Counted from the first letter of the stretch, positions 42,752-51,180 are shown. The stretch: 58,097 nt of DNA from Allobacillus halotolerans (GCF_018967645.1 NZ_JAHLZF010000017.1:1-58097), one strand, 5' to 3'. The notes: generated from the letters alone by a model not told the origin. Program-made: numbers and translations.

Positions 42752-43012
42752 TTATTCCTTTTCGCTATTTTCAAACGAACGATTTTTATAAAAATTGACG
42801 ATAACCACGACAAACGAAATTATTGTCATTAAACCAAATGAATTTATAAAGGCATCTAAAAAATCCTTATTCTCAATAGTCATTCTTACAACAAATAATC
42901 CAAGAGAACTAATAAATAATACTATAATTATTTTACTTAAGGAAACATTGAACAAACTCAATGCCAGCAGAACTATTACTAAAATTATGCCGATTATATT
43001 TATTACACTCAT
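42752..43012 (-). CDS. Unknown small membrane protein, 86 residues
   Basis: Three hydrophobic segments (about 3-22, 27-45 and 60-78) with a charged C-terminal tail (NRSFENSEKE). No family recognised. I start at the ATG at 43012, seven bases after AAAGGGG. The gene is isolated, with a similar small hairpin on each side (43028-43049 and 42722-42741) and its own terminator, a cassette-like layout. AT content is high compared with its neighbours. Confidence 0.7.
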   Translation of the reverse strand: MSVINIIGIILVIVLLALSLFNVSLSKIIIVLFISSLGLFVVRMTIENKDFLDAFINSFGLMTIISFVVVIVNFYKNRSFENSEKE

Positions 43013-43027
43013 CCTGTTCCCCTTTCT

Positions 43028-43049
43028 CAACAAAATGGCCCGTTTGTTG
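43028..43049. repeat. Short hairpin just upstream of the 86-residue gene
   Basis: CAACAAAA...TTTGTTG with a GGCCCG core lies immediately before the ribosome-binding site. It resembles the element at 42722-42741. Confidence 0.55.
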
Positions 43050-43371
43050 AAATATCAGTTAATCATAGCTCTTGCACTAAATTACCAGTTAGTTTAAGTA
43101 CAATTTATCATAATTTCTATTTTTAATATTAACATAAAATTTCCATTTACCTTTAAAACAATTCGTTCACTTAGGTTGCCAGCTATCTTTTGAACACTAA
43201 AACTGCCTTTTGTTCATTCTAAGTTTACACACCAAATAACACTCCAATTAGAACCCTAATTAGCATACTAAAGATTCAATTGACAACAGCTATTGTCAGT
43301 TAGCTATTTAGTATGCTATTTTCAATGCGATTTCATATGATAATTTAACATAAGCATTGATATAACAGCAT
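43050..43371. other. Intergenic region with a long nested hairpin at 43261-43318
   Basis: TAGCATACTAAA (43261-43272) pairs perfectly with TTTAGTATGCTA (43307-43318), and TTGACAA/TTGTCA pair inside. No gene is visible in this stretch. Confidence 0.6.
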
Positions 43372-43406
43372 TTTAAAGAGACCGAATCGCTATGCGATTT
43401 GGTCTC
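43372..43406 (-). terminator. Terminator of the siderophore-binding lipoprotein gene
   Basis: GAGACCGAATCGC (43378-43390) pairs with GCGATTTGGTCTC (43394-43406) around a three-base loop; the leftward side is TTTAAAA. Confidence 0.75.
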
Positions 43407-43484
43407 CCATATGGTATGTTATTTAAACTTTTCTCCACCGAAACGGAACTACTTATAAATGAACACCGGTACTTTTCTTATGCA

Positions 43485-44471
43485 TTATTCTCCTTCATTC
43501 AATAACTTTTCTCTTAAGTCATCGAGCATAATGTTGGCTGCAATGACGCCACCAGCCGTATTCCAGATTGTATCACTGACTTCGTAGGCTTTTCCTTCTT
43601 GAACTGCTTCAAGGTTTTGCCATAATGGATCTTCTGTCCACTCACTTTGGACTTGCTGACCATCTTCAGCTTTTTGGTAGGTGAAGTAAAAGATGACGTC
43701 ACCATCCATTTCATTGATTCGTTCTTTTGTAACACCTTTTGCTGCAAATTCATCTTTCTTTTGGGATTCTGGACGATCTAATCCAATCTCCTCCAAGATA
43801 ATTCCTGAGAATGAATCTTTATAATAAATACGCACATCTTGTGGCATGAAGCGTACCATTGATACTTTTGTATCTAGTTTACCTGCGTCTTCCAAATCTG
43901 CAGAAAGTTCTTCAACCTTGCTTTGGTAATCATCAAGTACTTGTTGGCCTTCGTCTTGCATCCCGACAGCTTCGGCAATCAATTCAAAGTTTACTTTCCA
44001 ATCGCCTCGCAATGTTTCTTCCATGACCGTTGGTGCAATAGCGTTAAGGGCTTCATAATGTTCTTCTTGACGCATTTTGTTTGCTAAGATCAAGTCAGGC
44101 TCAAGAGCAGCAATTGCTTCTAAATTAATGTCGCTTTCCGTACCGACGACCTCAACACCTTGCATATCGTCGCTAATATGTTCATACCAAGGATCGCCAA
44201 CCCACGATTGGACGGCGCCAGTTGGTGTGATGCCTAAAGAGAGTAAAGCTTCTGTTCCGTGATTTGTCAATACGACAATTTTTTCCGGATCTTCTTCAAT
44301 GGTTGCTGTGCCCATCGCATGCTCTACCTCATAAGTATTGCTTGATTCGCTTTCAGTCTGGTTGTCACCGTTCTCATTGCTACCACTTTCTTCTGACGAA
44401 TCATCTCCGCCACAAGCAGCTAAGAATAATACGAGTAAACCAGTAATTAAATAAAATATGCTTTTTTTCAT
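43485..44471 (-). CDS. Iron-siderophore ABC transporter substrate-binding lipoprotein
   Basis: A 328-residue lipoprotein. The signal peptide has lipobox LAAC with lipidated Cys20. An acidic Ser/Asn-rich linker is followed by a two-lobe helical-backbone binding fold of the FecB/BtuF type (IVVLTNHGTEALLSLGITPTG, ALEPDLILANK, IIAEAVG-like LIAEAVGMQ). It captures ferric siderophores outside the membrane; similarity to YfiY suggests a hydroxamate or citrate-type ligand, but the ligand cannot be read. ATG at 44471 after GGAGG. A Fur box lies 25 bp upstream, and the permease operon is divergent. Confidence 0.93.
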   Translation of the reverse strand: MKKSIFYLITGLLVLFLAACGGDDSSEESGSNENGDNQTESESSNTYEVEHAMGTATIEEDPEKIVVLTNHGTEALLSLGITPTGAVQSWVGDPWYEHISDDMQGVEVVGTESDINLEAIAALEPDLILANKMRQEEHYEALNAIAPTVMEETLRGDWKVNFELIAEAVGMQDEGQQVLDDYQSKVEELSADLEDAGKLDTKVSMVRFMPQDVRIYYKDSFSGIILEEIGLDRPESQKKDEFAAKGVTKERINEMDGDVIFYFTYQKAEDGQQVQSEWTEDPLWQNLEAVQEGKAYEVSDTIWNTAGGVIAANIMLDDLREKLLNEGE

Positions 44472-44495
44472 TTTCTGTTCCTCCATTCACCTTGG

Positions 44496-44510
44496 TGAGA
44501 ATGATTATCA
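44496..44510. promoter_or_regulatory. Fur box upstream of the lipoprotein gene
   Basis: TGAGAATGATTATCA matches the 7-1-7 Fur motif TGATAATNATTATCA with one mismatch. A second, degenerate AT-rich site follows at about 44522-44537. Confidence 0.85.
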
Positions 44511-44611
44511 TTTACAATAACTATCGTAATCATTTATAATAAGAGTGTCAACAAAATTATTAAATTTTATTTATCTTTTATGTAAAAGCTAATTTATAAG
44601 CGCTTTCTGTT

Positions 44612-44640
44612 TTGACACACTAGACACGTTCATCTAGACT
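44612..44640 (+). promoter_or_regulatory. Promoter of the permease operon
   Basis: TTGACA (44612-44617) and TAGACT (44635-44640) have exactly 17 bp between them. No Fur box overlaps it; the nearest is about 100 bp upstream. Confidence 0.65.
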
Positions 44641-44704
44641 GGTGAGAGCTATGTGCTATTTTGCCCGTACCTACGGAGTTTCAGTGTAGAAAGGTAACAT
44701 CATT

Positions 44705-45703
44705 ATGATAGAAAAAAATAAAGGGAAATGGATTGGGCTAGGAATTGGTTCAATTCTCGTAATGTTTTTTATGTGGGGAAGTGTCATCTGGGGGTTGACA
44801 AAGATTGATACACAAATGGTCATTGATTCATTTCTTCATTTCGATGGATCGAATGAGCATATTATCATTCAGGACACCCGGATTCCTAGGTCACTCATCG
44901 CTGCAGCAGTTGGAGCGAGTTTAGCGATCGCCGGAGCGATTATGCAAGGTATTACGAATAACCCATTAGCTTCACCGAGTATCTTTGGTGTGAATGCTGG
45001 TGCTAGTTTCTTCGTCGTTCTTGGAATTACCGCTTTTGGCATGACATCTCTCATGTCCTTTACATGGTTGGCCTTTTTAGGAGCAGCATTAGCGGTGATC
45101 ATTGTTTATTCATTGGGCACCTTAGGAAAAGATGGCTTGACACCAATAAAAATGACATTAGCTGGTGCAGCCATTGCAGCTTTATTTTCATCTTTGACAC
45201 AAGGAATGCTTACATTAAATGAGCAATCATTAGATCAGGCATTATTTTGGCTTGCAGGCTCTGTGCAAGGAAGGGATTTAGACATATTAGTCGCGGTTTT
45301 TCCATATATACTTATTGGCTTGGTCGCATCCTTACTGATTGGAAAACAAATCAACGTCCTTGCTATGGGAGAAGATTTGGCCAAAGGATTAGGACAAAAA
45401 ACGTGGTTAATAAAAGTGTTGGCCGCATTGACAATTGTTCTATTGGCAGGTGGAGCTGTCGCGGTTGCTGGGCCGATTGGTTTCATTGGCATCATCATTC
45501 CGCATGTCGCCAGATGGATGGTAGGCATTGATTATCGGTGGGTTATTCCTTACAGTGGCATGTTAGGAGCAGTATTATTATTGATAGCCGATATTGGAGC
45601 GAGATACATCATTATGCCAGCAGAAGTTCCAGTAGGTGTCATGACTGCATTCATTGGAGTTCCCTTCTTTATTTACATTGCAAGAAGGGGGATTAACGAA
45701 TGA
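44705..45703 (+). CDS. Siderophore ABC transporter permease (FecCD family)
   Basis: A 332-residue membrane protein with about nine or ten segments and FecCD signatures: RIPRSLIAAAVGASLAIAGA, NNPLASPSIFGVNAGA, and GPIGFIGIIIPHVARWMVG, where the Gly-rich loop meets the ATPase. It pairs with the next permease to form the translocation channel. Start at the ATG at 44705 after AAAGG. Its stop overlaps the start of the next gene by four bases. Confidence 0.93.
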   Translation: MIEKNKGKWIGLGIGSILVMFFMWGSVIWGLTKIDTQMVIDSFLHFDGSNEHIIIQDTRIPRSLIAAAVGASLAIAGAIMQGITNNPLASPSIFGVNAGASFFVVLGITAFGMTSLMSFTWLAFLGAALAVIIVYSLGTLGKDGLTPIKMTLAGAAIAALFSSLTQGMLTLNEQSLDQALFWLAGSVQGRDLDILVAVFPYILIGLVASLLIGKQINVLAMGEDLAKGLGQKTWLIKVLAALTIVLLAGGAVAVAGPIGFIGIIIPHVARWMVGIDYRWVIPYSGMLGAVLLLIADIGARYIIMPAEVPVGVMTAFIGVPFFIYIARRGINE

Positions 45704-46752
45704 AGAGATATGTGCCTTTTCGAATTGGAAATATTTCATTTTTAATGAATTATCGATCCATAGCTTATGTGATCGGTTTAGTTTTATTAACTATCATTTT
45801 AATTATCTTAAGCTTAGGCATTGGACAATTAAAAGTGTCACCATTAGAAGTAGTCAGAGCGGTTTTCGACTCCAGTTCAGACATGAATAACTTAGTCGTA
45901 CAATCTTTTCGAATGCCTCGTGTATTAATGGCCCTGTTTGCAGGTGCTGGATTAGCCGTATCAGGCGCGATTCTGCAAGGCATGATTCGTAACCCATTGG
46001 CATCTCCGGATATTATCGGAATCACAGGCGGGGCTGCATTCGCGACCGTCGGATTTTTAGCCTTTTTCAGTGATCGGAGCAATACATTAACGGTCAGTAT
46101 TCAGTGGTTACCACTTGCTTCATTTATAGGAGCGATTGTCACAGGCTTTCTTGTTTATTTTCTTGCTTGGAAAAAAGGTGGAATCAAACCCATACGGTTA
46201 GTACTCATAGGTATAGGAGTTTCAGCTGCTGTACAAGCATTTACAACCATGATTATGATTTTAGGACCTATATTTACGGCTTCACGAGCAAATATATGGA
46301 TTACTGGAAGTGTAAATGGTGCAAATTGGAGTGAAGTTTGGACAATTATTCCGTGGTTCTTTCTTTTGATGGCCATTTTGTTTGTTTATGTAAGAAGATT
46401 AAATGTTCAGGAGCTAGGTGAGGATCTTGCAGCGAATGCAGGTAGCCTCATTCAACGTGACCGATTCATGTTGATTACCCTTAGTACTTCCTTAGCTGGA
46501 ATCGCAGTCGCATTTGCGGGAGGAATCGGATTTGTTGGCTTGATGGCTCCGCATATGGCTAGACGATTAGTTGGTTCATCTTTTGGATCGCTTATACCAG
46601 TCTCAGCTTTGGTCGGTGGATGTATTGTCATTGCGGCTGACTTAATTGCACGCACGGCATTCGCACCGCTTGAGGTCCCAGTAGGTGTGCTCACTTCAGC
46701 GATCGGTGCACCGTATTTCATTTATTTGCTATACAAAAGTAGAAATCAATAA
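45700..46752 (+). CDS. Siderophore ABC transporter permease, second subunit
   Basis: A 350-residue FecCD permease: RMPRVLMALFAGAGLAVSGAI, RNPLASPDIIGITGGA, and GGIGFVGLMAPHMARRLVG as the ATPase-coupling loop. Heterodimer partner of the preceding protein. ATG at 45700 overlaps the upstream stop, so the two are translationally coupled. The ATPase gene begins 36 bp later. Confidence 0.93.
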   Translation: MKRYVPFRIGNISFLMNYRSIAYVIGLVLLTIILIILSLGIGQLKVSPLEVVRAVFDSSSDMNNLVVQSFRMPRVLMALFAGAGLAVSGAILQGMIRNPLASPDIIGITGGAAFATVGFLAFFSDRSNTLTVSIQWLPLASFIGAIVTGFLVYFLAWKKGGIKPIRLVLIGIGVSAAVQAFTTMIMILGPIFTASRANIWITGSVNGANWSEVWTIIPWFFLLMAILFVYVRRLNVQELGEDLAANAGSLIQRDRFMLITLSTSLAGIAVAFAGGIGFVGLMAPHMARRLVGSSFGSLIPVSALVGGCIVIAADLIARTAFAPLEVPVGVLTSAIGAPYFIYLLYKSRNQ

Positions 46753-46788
46753 AGGTTCAGAATGATCGACCTGAAAGGAGTGTTTGGA

Positions 46789-47613
46789 ATGGATGCCATT
46801 CGTACGAATGCATTGACGCTAGGTTATGGAGAAGAAGACATCATTGAAGAGCTTGATTTAGTGATTCCAAAAGGAAAAATCACTGTATTCATCGGAGGGA
46901 ATGGTTCTGGGAAATCGACATTGCTTCGTTCACTGGCACGCTTGCTAAAACCGAAAGATGGATCTGTCGTATTAGATGGAGCTGATATTGCGCGGACGCC
47001 AACGAAAAAAATTGCCCAGAAGCTTTCGATATTACCTCAATCACCTGTAGCTCCGGAAGGTTTGACTGTTCTTGAACTTGTTAAACAGGGAAGGTATCCG
47101 TATCAGAGTTGGTTAAATCAATGGTCTGAGAAAGATGAAAAAGCGGTTCAGCGGGCAATGGAAGTAACCGGAGTAAAAGATTTATCCGAAAGAAAAGTAG
47201 ATTCACTTTCCGGTGGACAACGTCAACGGGCTTGGATTGCGATGAATTTAGCGCAAGATACAGATATTATTTTACTCGATGAACCAACGACTTACTTAGA
47301 TTTGACCCATCAAATTGATATTTTGGATTTGTTGAGTGATTTGAATGAGGAAGAAAATCGGACAATCGTGATGGTGTTGCATGATATCAATCTTGCTTGT
47401 CGTTACGCTGATCATATCGTAGCAATCAGCAATAAAAATATTTATCAACAAGGTGACCCAGACACTATCGTAACACCAGAATTAGTGGCGAATGTTTTTG
47501 GTCTTCGTTGCCAAATTATGAATGACCCGCATAGTGGAACACCAATGTGTATTCCATTCAGTAGGGGAAGACGTAAAAAGGATGCTGACCATGAAAGAAA
47601 AATGGATGCCTGA
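46789..47613 (+). CDS. Siderophore ABC transporter ATP-binding protein
   Basis: A 274-residue ATPase. Walker [10 protein letters not shown] (about 36-44), Q-loop LPQSP, signature LSGGQRQR, Walker [13 protein letters not shown] and the switch His in VLHDINLA are all present. It powers siderophore import with the two permeases. I start at the ATG at 46789 after AAAGGAG; an upstream in-frame ATG (46762) has no good site. Its C terminus overlaps the following FhuF-like gene by 23 bp. It resembles the shared ATPase YusV. Confidence 0.95.
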   Translation: MDAIRTNALTLGYGEEDIIEELDLVIPKGKITVFIGGNGSGKSTLLRSLARLLKPKDGSVVLDGADIARTPTKKIAQKLSILPQSPVAPEGLTVLELVKQGRYPYQSWLNQWSEKDEKAVQRAMEVTGVKDLSERKVDSLSGGQRQRAWIAMNLAQDTDIILLDEPTTYLDLTHQIDILDLLSDLNEEENRTIVMVLHDINLACRYADHIVAISNKNIYQQGDPDTIVTPELVANVFGLRCQIMNDPHSGTPMCIPFSRGRRKKDADHERKMDA

Positions 47614-48400
47614 AAATCGAGAGCAATTCCAAAATCAATTTCGAATTCTTTTTGATTTGGATGAAACAGATACATCCGTTTCATTCCAACAATTACGTGA
47701 CGCAGAATTTTTATCAACCTACTTGCCGAATTTGAAGGAACAGTTTCAAACAAATCAGCTATTGGCACTGGGCTCTCAATTTATTAAACGACTTGGATTT
47801 ATCTTAACTGTTCCAGCATTTTTCTTATTAGCCACTTCCAAAAAGAAATTAAACATACAAATGGATGATTTATATTTAGTATCGAGAATAAAAGAAGGAT
47901 TATGGTTGCCCCATTTATATCAGAAAAATTGGAATGCAACTTCTGTTGAGGATCAATCCGACCGTGAACTTTATCTCCAACAAGTCATTCAAGAAATCGC
48001 AAAAATCATTACAGCTGTCCATCGTGTAGCAAAAGTGCCAAGGCCTTTATTATGGGAAAATGTCGCGGTCTATATTTACTGGTTATATGAGACACGGTTA
48101 AAGGATCAAGACCTTACATTACTCCAACAAAAAGAAGCATGGAATGATTTTGCTTACTTGTTACAGCTTGATCCGCAGTGTTTTGACGAACGGTTTAATC
48201 CATTACACCGTTTTTATACAAATAAAATCGATGTAAAAGGAAATGATCAACCGATCCGTATCAGACGAACGTGTTGTTTCAACTATGAAACAAAGGCTGG
48301 AAAAAAGTATTGCCAAGGCTGTCCAAAGACAGACGTCAATAAGGCTGCATGTATGGTAACGAAAAGACAGGTTTTGCCTATAGAAGCAATCAAACAATGA
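47591..48400 (+). CDS. FhuF-like ferric-siderophore reductase, first copy
   Basis: A 269-residue soluble protein with the FhuF-type C-terminal [2Fe-2S] cysteine pattern, [20 protein letters not shown]. The second and third cysteines are eleven residues apart here, against ten in the neighbour and in Fhu[13 protein letters not shown] and [13 protein letters not shown] are shared with the second copy. FhuF proteins reduce ferric siderophores in the cytoplasm to release iron. The ATG at 47591 follows AAAGGA and lies inside the ATPase gene, so it is the last gene of the permease operon. Confidence 0.87.
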   Translation: MKEKWMPENREQFQNQFRILFDLDETDTSVSFQQLRDAEFLSTYLPNLKEQFQTNQLLALGSQFIKRLGFILTVPAFFLLATSKKKLNIQMDDLYLVSRIKEGLWLPHLYQKNWNATSVEDQSDRELYLQQVIQEIAKIITAVHRVAKVPRPLLWENVAVYIYWLYETRLKDQDLTLLQQKEAWNDFAYLLQLDPQCFDERFNPLHRFYTNKIDVKGNDQPIRIRRTCCFNYETKAGKKYCQGCPKTDVNKAACMVTKRQVLPIEAIKQ

Positions 48401-48416
48401 GATAGAGCCATTCACG

Positions 48417-48444
48417 CCACAGTAAATAAGCTGTGGTTTTTTTT
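48417..48444 (+). terminator. Terminator after the first FhuF-like gene
   Basis: CCACAG (48417-48422) with CTGTGG (48431-48436), followed by eight T. Confidence 0.85.
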
Positions 48445-48473
48445 GTGTCATTTTAATCATTGACATACTATGT

Positions 48474-48502
48474 TTGAGAATGATTATCATTTAAGCTATA
48501 AT
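48474..48502 (+). promoter_or_regulatory. Promoter with Fur box for the second FhuF-like gene
   Basis: TTGAGA (48474-48479) and TATAAT (48497-48502) are 17 bp apart. The Fur box TGAGAATGATTATCA (48475-48489), identical to that at 44496, covers the -35 and spacer, so iron-loaded Fur should block it directly. Confidence 0.85.
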
Positions 48503-48579
48503 GAGGTATAGATTGAGTTGTTAAAAATGTCTGAGGTTTGTTAAATCATGAAAAGGTTAATTCGTAAAGGATGATCAAT

Positions 48580-49383
48580 ATGGAAATGACGCTTACAAGA
48601 ATAGAAAAAGAACAGCTACAACAAACATTTCGAATTTTATTTCAAAACAACTTAACTGACCAACCTGTTGTAGTTCAATCATTATTAGATGAAGGCTATC
48701 TATATGATTATCTAAAGCAGACGGGTGAAATCTTGCAAACAGACCAGTTATTGGTTGTAGGATCACAACTAATAAAACGTTTAACAAACATACTATTCGT
48801 TCCTGCTCTATATACCGTAGCTGTTTTCAATAAAAAAATAGACTTTAGTGCCGACAATCGATATATCATTTCAGCGATGAAAAAACAAAAATGGATGCCT
48901 TACTTATATAGCGAGACAGATAAAGTAACAGAAGTAATTAATCGTGCAGACCGCAATGCATATTTGGAAAAAAGTATCCGTGAGATTTCCTATTATGTTC
49001 AGGCAATCAACAAAGTCGCAAAAGTGCCAACTCCTTTGTTATGGGAGAATGTGGCTGTTTATATTTATAAATTATATGAATCGAAGTTACAAAGTGAAGT
49101 ATTGAACTTGTATGAACAAAAGGAAGCATGGAATGACTTTGCTTATCTCCTCCAATTGAAGGGGGAATTCTTCCAAACGAGCTTCAACCCATTACAACGC
49201 TTTTATACGAATAAAATTGAAGTAGAAGGTAAAGATGAACCGGTCCGTGTACGCCGGACATGCTGCTTTAATTATGAAACAAATAGCGGTAAGTATTGTA
49301 AAGGTTGTCCGAAATCGGATGTTAATAAAGAAGCATGCATGCGAACGAAACGTCACGTCATGGCTGTAGAGATGGTCCAGTAA
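48580..49383 (+). CDS. FhuF-like ferric-siderophore reductase, second copy
   Basis: A 267-residue paralogue of the preceding gene, with the canonical CC-x10-C-x2-C cluster ([19 protein letters not shown]). Similarity runs the whole length ([48 protein letters not shown] in part). It probably also reduces ferric siderophores, possibly of another kind. The start is the ATG at 48580, spaced from AAAGG; ATG at 48571 is closer to that site and less likely. It has its own Fur-controlled promoter. Confidence 0.87.
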   Translation: MEMTLTRIEKEQLQQTFRILFQNNLTDQPVVVQSLLDEGYLYDYLKQTGEILQTDQLLVVGSQLIKRLTNILFVPALYTVAVFNKKIDFSADNRYIISAMKKQKWMPYLYSETDKVTEVINRADRNAYLEKSIREISYYVQAINKVAKVPTPLLWENVAVYIYKLYESKLQSEVLNLYEQKEAWNDFAYLLQLKGEFFQTSFNPLQRFYTNKIEVEGKDEPVRVRRTCCFNYETNSGKYCKGCPKSDVNKEACMRTKRHVMAVEMVQ

Positions 49384-49398
49384 CCAACTTCGTTTAAT

Positions 49399-49444
49399 CC
49401 TCCTATCTGACGGGAAAAGAATTTATAGATAGGAGGTATTTTTT
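49399..49444 (+). terminator. Terminator whose 3' arm is the next ribosome-binding site
   Basis: CCTCCTATCT (49399-49408) pairs perfectly with AGATAGGAGG (49427-49436), followed by TATTTTTT and then the ATG at 49445. AGGAGG in the 3' arm is the only plausible ribosome-binding site of the oxidoreductase gene. Confidence 0.75.
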
Positions 49445-50065
49445 ATGGCTTTAAAATGTGTATTCTTAAACACATCACTTAAGAAAAGTGGTGAAAAATC
49501 TAATACAGAAGCCTTATTTGATGAGGCGAAAAAAGTTTATGAAAAAGAAGGCGTTGAAGTAGAAGTATTGCGGATGGCCGATTACAATATTCCTGTTGGA
49601 ATTTCAGATGATTTAGGTGAGGGTGATGAATGGCCTGGAATCCTCCAAAAAATCCTTAATGCAGATATTTTTATCCTTGGATCACCAGTATGGTTAGGTG
49701 AGAAAAGTAGCTTGGCCAAAAAGGCTCTAGAGCGACTGAACGGAAGCAGTGGACAAACGAATGACAAAGGCCAAGAGATTTTCTACAACCGTGTTGCAGG
49801 TTCAGTGGTTACAGGTAATGAGGACGGCGCCAAGCATGCTTCACACGACATCATTTATGGTTTGAGCCATTTAGGATTTACCATTCCACCAAACGCCGAC
49901 GCCTATTGGGTAGGTGAAGCAGGTCCGGGTCCATCTTATATGGAAGCTGGCACAGATAGCGACTTCACCCAAAACGCCATTACAACGCTAGCTTATAACA
50001 CTACTCATTTCGCACGAATGTTGAATGCGAAACCAATCCCTGCAGAGGGAAATGTTACAAAATAA
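49445..50065 (+). CDS. Flavodoxin-like NAD(P)H-dependent oxidoreductase
   Basis: A 206-residue flavodoxin-fold protein of the NADPH-dependent FMN reductase/multimeric flavodoxin type: LNTSLKKSGEKSNTEALFD for the phosphate loop, GSPVWLGEKSSLAKKALERL and SVVTGNEDGAKHASHDI for the FMN contacts. It likely binds FMN and reduces quinones or metals; the substrate is unknown. Standing directly after the ferric reductases it could supply electrons for iron release (inference). Its translation start is embedded in the hairpin at 49399. Confidence 0.87.
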   Translation: MALKCVFLNTSLKKSGEKSNTEALFDEAKKVYEKEGVEVEVLRMADYNIPVGISDDLGEGDEWPGILQKILNADIFILGSPVWLGEKSSLAKKALERLNGSSGQTNDKGQEIFYNRVAGSVVTGNEDGAKHASHDIIYGLSHLGFTIPPNADAYWVGEAGPGPSYMEAGTDSDFTQNAITTLAYNTTHFARMLNAKPIPAEGNVTK

Positions 50066-50078
50066 ACGTAAGTATAAA

Positions 50079-50119
50079 AGCCCTGGACGAAGGAGTGATT
50101 CTTCGTTCAGGGCTTTTTC
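50079..50119 (+). terminator. Terminator of the flavodoxin-like gene
   Basis: AGCCCTGGACGAAG (50079-50092) pairs with CTTCGTTCAGGGCT (50101-50114), followed by TTTTC. Array E begins about 30 bp later. Confidence 0.9.
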
Positions 50120-50147
50120 TTGGCGTCGGCATTGCAAAACACTCGAG

Positions 50148-50330
50148 CCGCTCGACAAAGCGATGCAGCCGCTCGACAAAGCGATGCAACCGCTCGACAA
50201 AGCGATGCAACCGCTCGACAAAGCGATGCAGCCGCTCGACCAGGCATTGCAACCGCTCGACAAAGCGATGCAGCCGCTCGACAAAGTGATGCAACCGCTC
50301 GACAAAGCGATGCAACCGCTCGACCACCAG
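50148..50330. repeat. 21-bp tandem array E, nine units
   Basis: CCGCTCGAC occurs at 50148, 50169, 50190, 50211, 50232, 50253, 50274, 50295 and 50316, every 21 bp. The unit is CCGCTCGACAAAGCGATGCA plus one base, with small changes in units 5 and 7. Because 21 is a multiple of three, several frames stay open through it, but they lack ribosome-binding sites. Confidence 0.95.
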
Positions 50331-50355
50331 TTAATCAAAAGTGATTAAAGATGGA

Positions 50356-51180
50356 CTATTCAAGTAAAAATTGCTTCATTTCCTTAACAATCTCTTTCGG
50401 TCGTTCATCTGTGATCAGATGTCCAGTCTGATCATATACCTTCAAGGTTGCATTCGGTAAATCTGTTGCCAGTCGTTTTCCTGTTCGAAGGGGGGTGATT
50501 TTATCATTCTTCCCCCAAAGCAACAATGTAGGTTGATGAATTAAACGAAGTTGTTCGGGAGATAGATCGCCCTCCCGCTGCCTGATGAGACGTACTAATG
50601 AGCGATAAAAATCTTTCTTTAAAAAAGGTTTTTCGTATACATCAATCATTTCTTGATTAATCAGCGAGTGATCATATAAAACATTTTGTAATGTTTTTTC
50701 AGCACCTATTCGTTTAAAATAACGCATTAAAAATGATGGGAAAAAAGGAAGATAAGAAGCTGTCACATATTTTTGTGCAGGTCTCATTAAGTAACCAGAA
50801 CTATTTAATAATACGAGCTTATTTACACGATCAGGAAAGTTTTTCGCAGTGTACAAAGCAACTTGGCCACCCATGGAATGTCCTGCAATAAAAACTTTAT
50901 CCAATTGAAAGTAATCCATTAAATCATTGACGAACTGTGAATAGCTCTCAAATGAATAATTAAAAGAAGTAGATTTCTCACTGCTCCCGAACCCTGGTAA
51001 ATCGAATGCCACTATTGAAAAATCTTCAGCCAATAATGGAATTATTCGATTAAACGTGTATGTAGAGGCAAGAAAGCCGTGTATTAAGAATAACGGTGGC
51101 CGATCGTTTATTGCATGCTCACAATAGATCTTTGTATGATTGATTTCAATTGTTTCTTTTGTCAGTTGAACATCTGCCAT
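50356..51180 (-). CDS. Alpha/beta hydrolase
   Basis: A 274-residue hydrolase with oxyanion motif LIHGFLAS, the nucleophile elbow AGHSMGGQ (Ser near residue 104), Asp in WGKNDKITPL and His in QTGHLITDERP. Substrate unknown; the family covers lipases, esterases and peroxidases. It is a single gene, convergent with the flavodoxin-like gene, with array E in the gap. Confidence 0.9.
   Translation of the reverse strand: MADVQLTKETIEINHTKIYCEHAINDRPPLFLIHGFLASTYTFNRIIPLLAEDFSIVAFDLPGFGSSEKSTSFNYSFESYSQFVNDLMDYFQLDKVFIAGHSMGGQVALYTAKNFPDRVNKLVLLNSSGYLMRPAQKYVTASYLPFFPSFLMRYFKRIGAEKTLQNVLYDHSLINQEMIDVYEKPFLKKDFYRSLVRLIRQREGDLSPEQLRLIHQPTLLLWGKNDKITPLRTGKRLATDLPNATLKVYDQTGHLITDERPKEIVKEMKQFLLE

Noticed and set aside
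50025-50348. Repeat-encoded proteins on both strands across array E
   Set aside because: Frames are open only because the unit is 21 bp long; they overlap a gene end and a terminator and have no ribosome-binding site.
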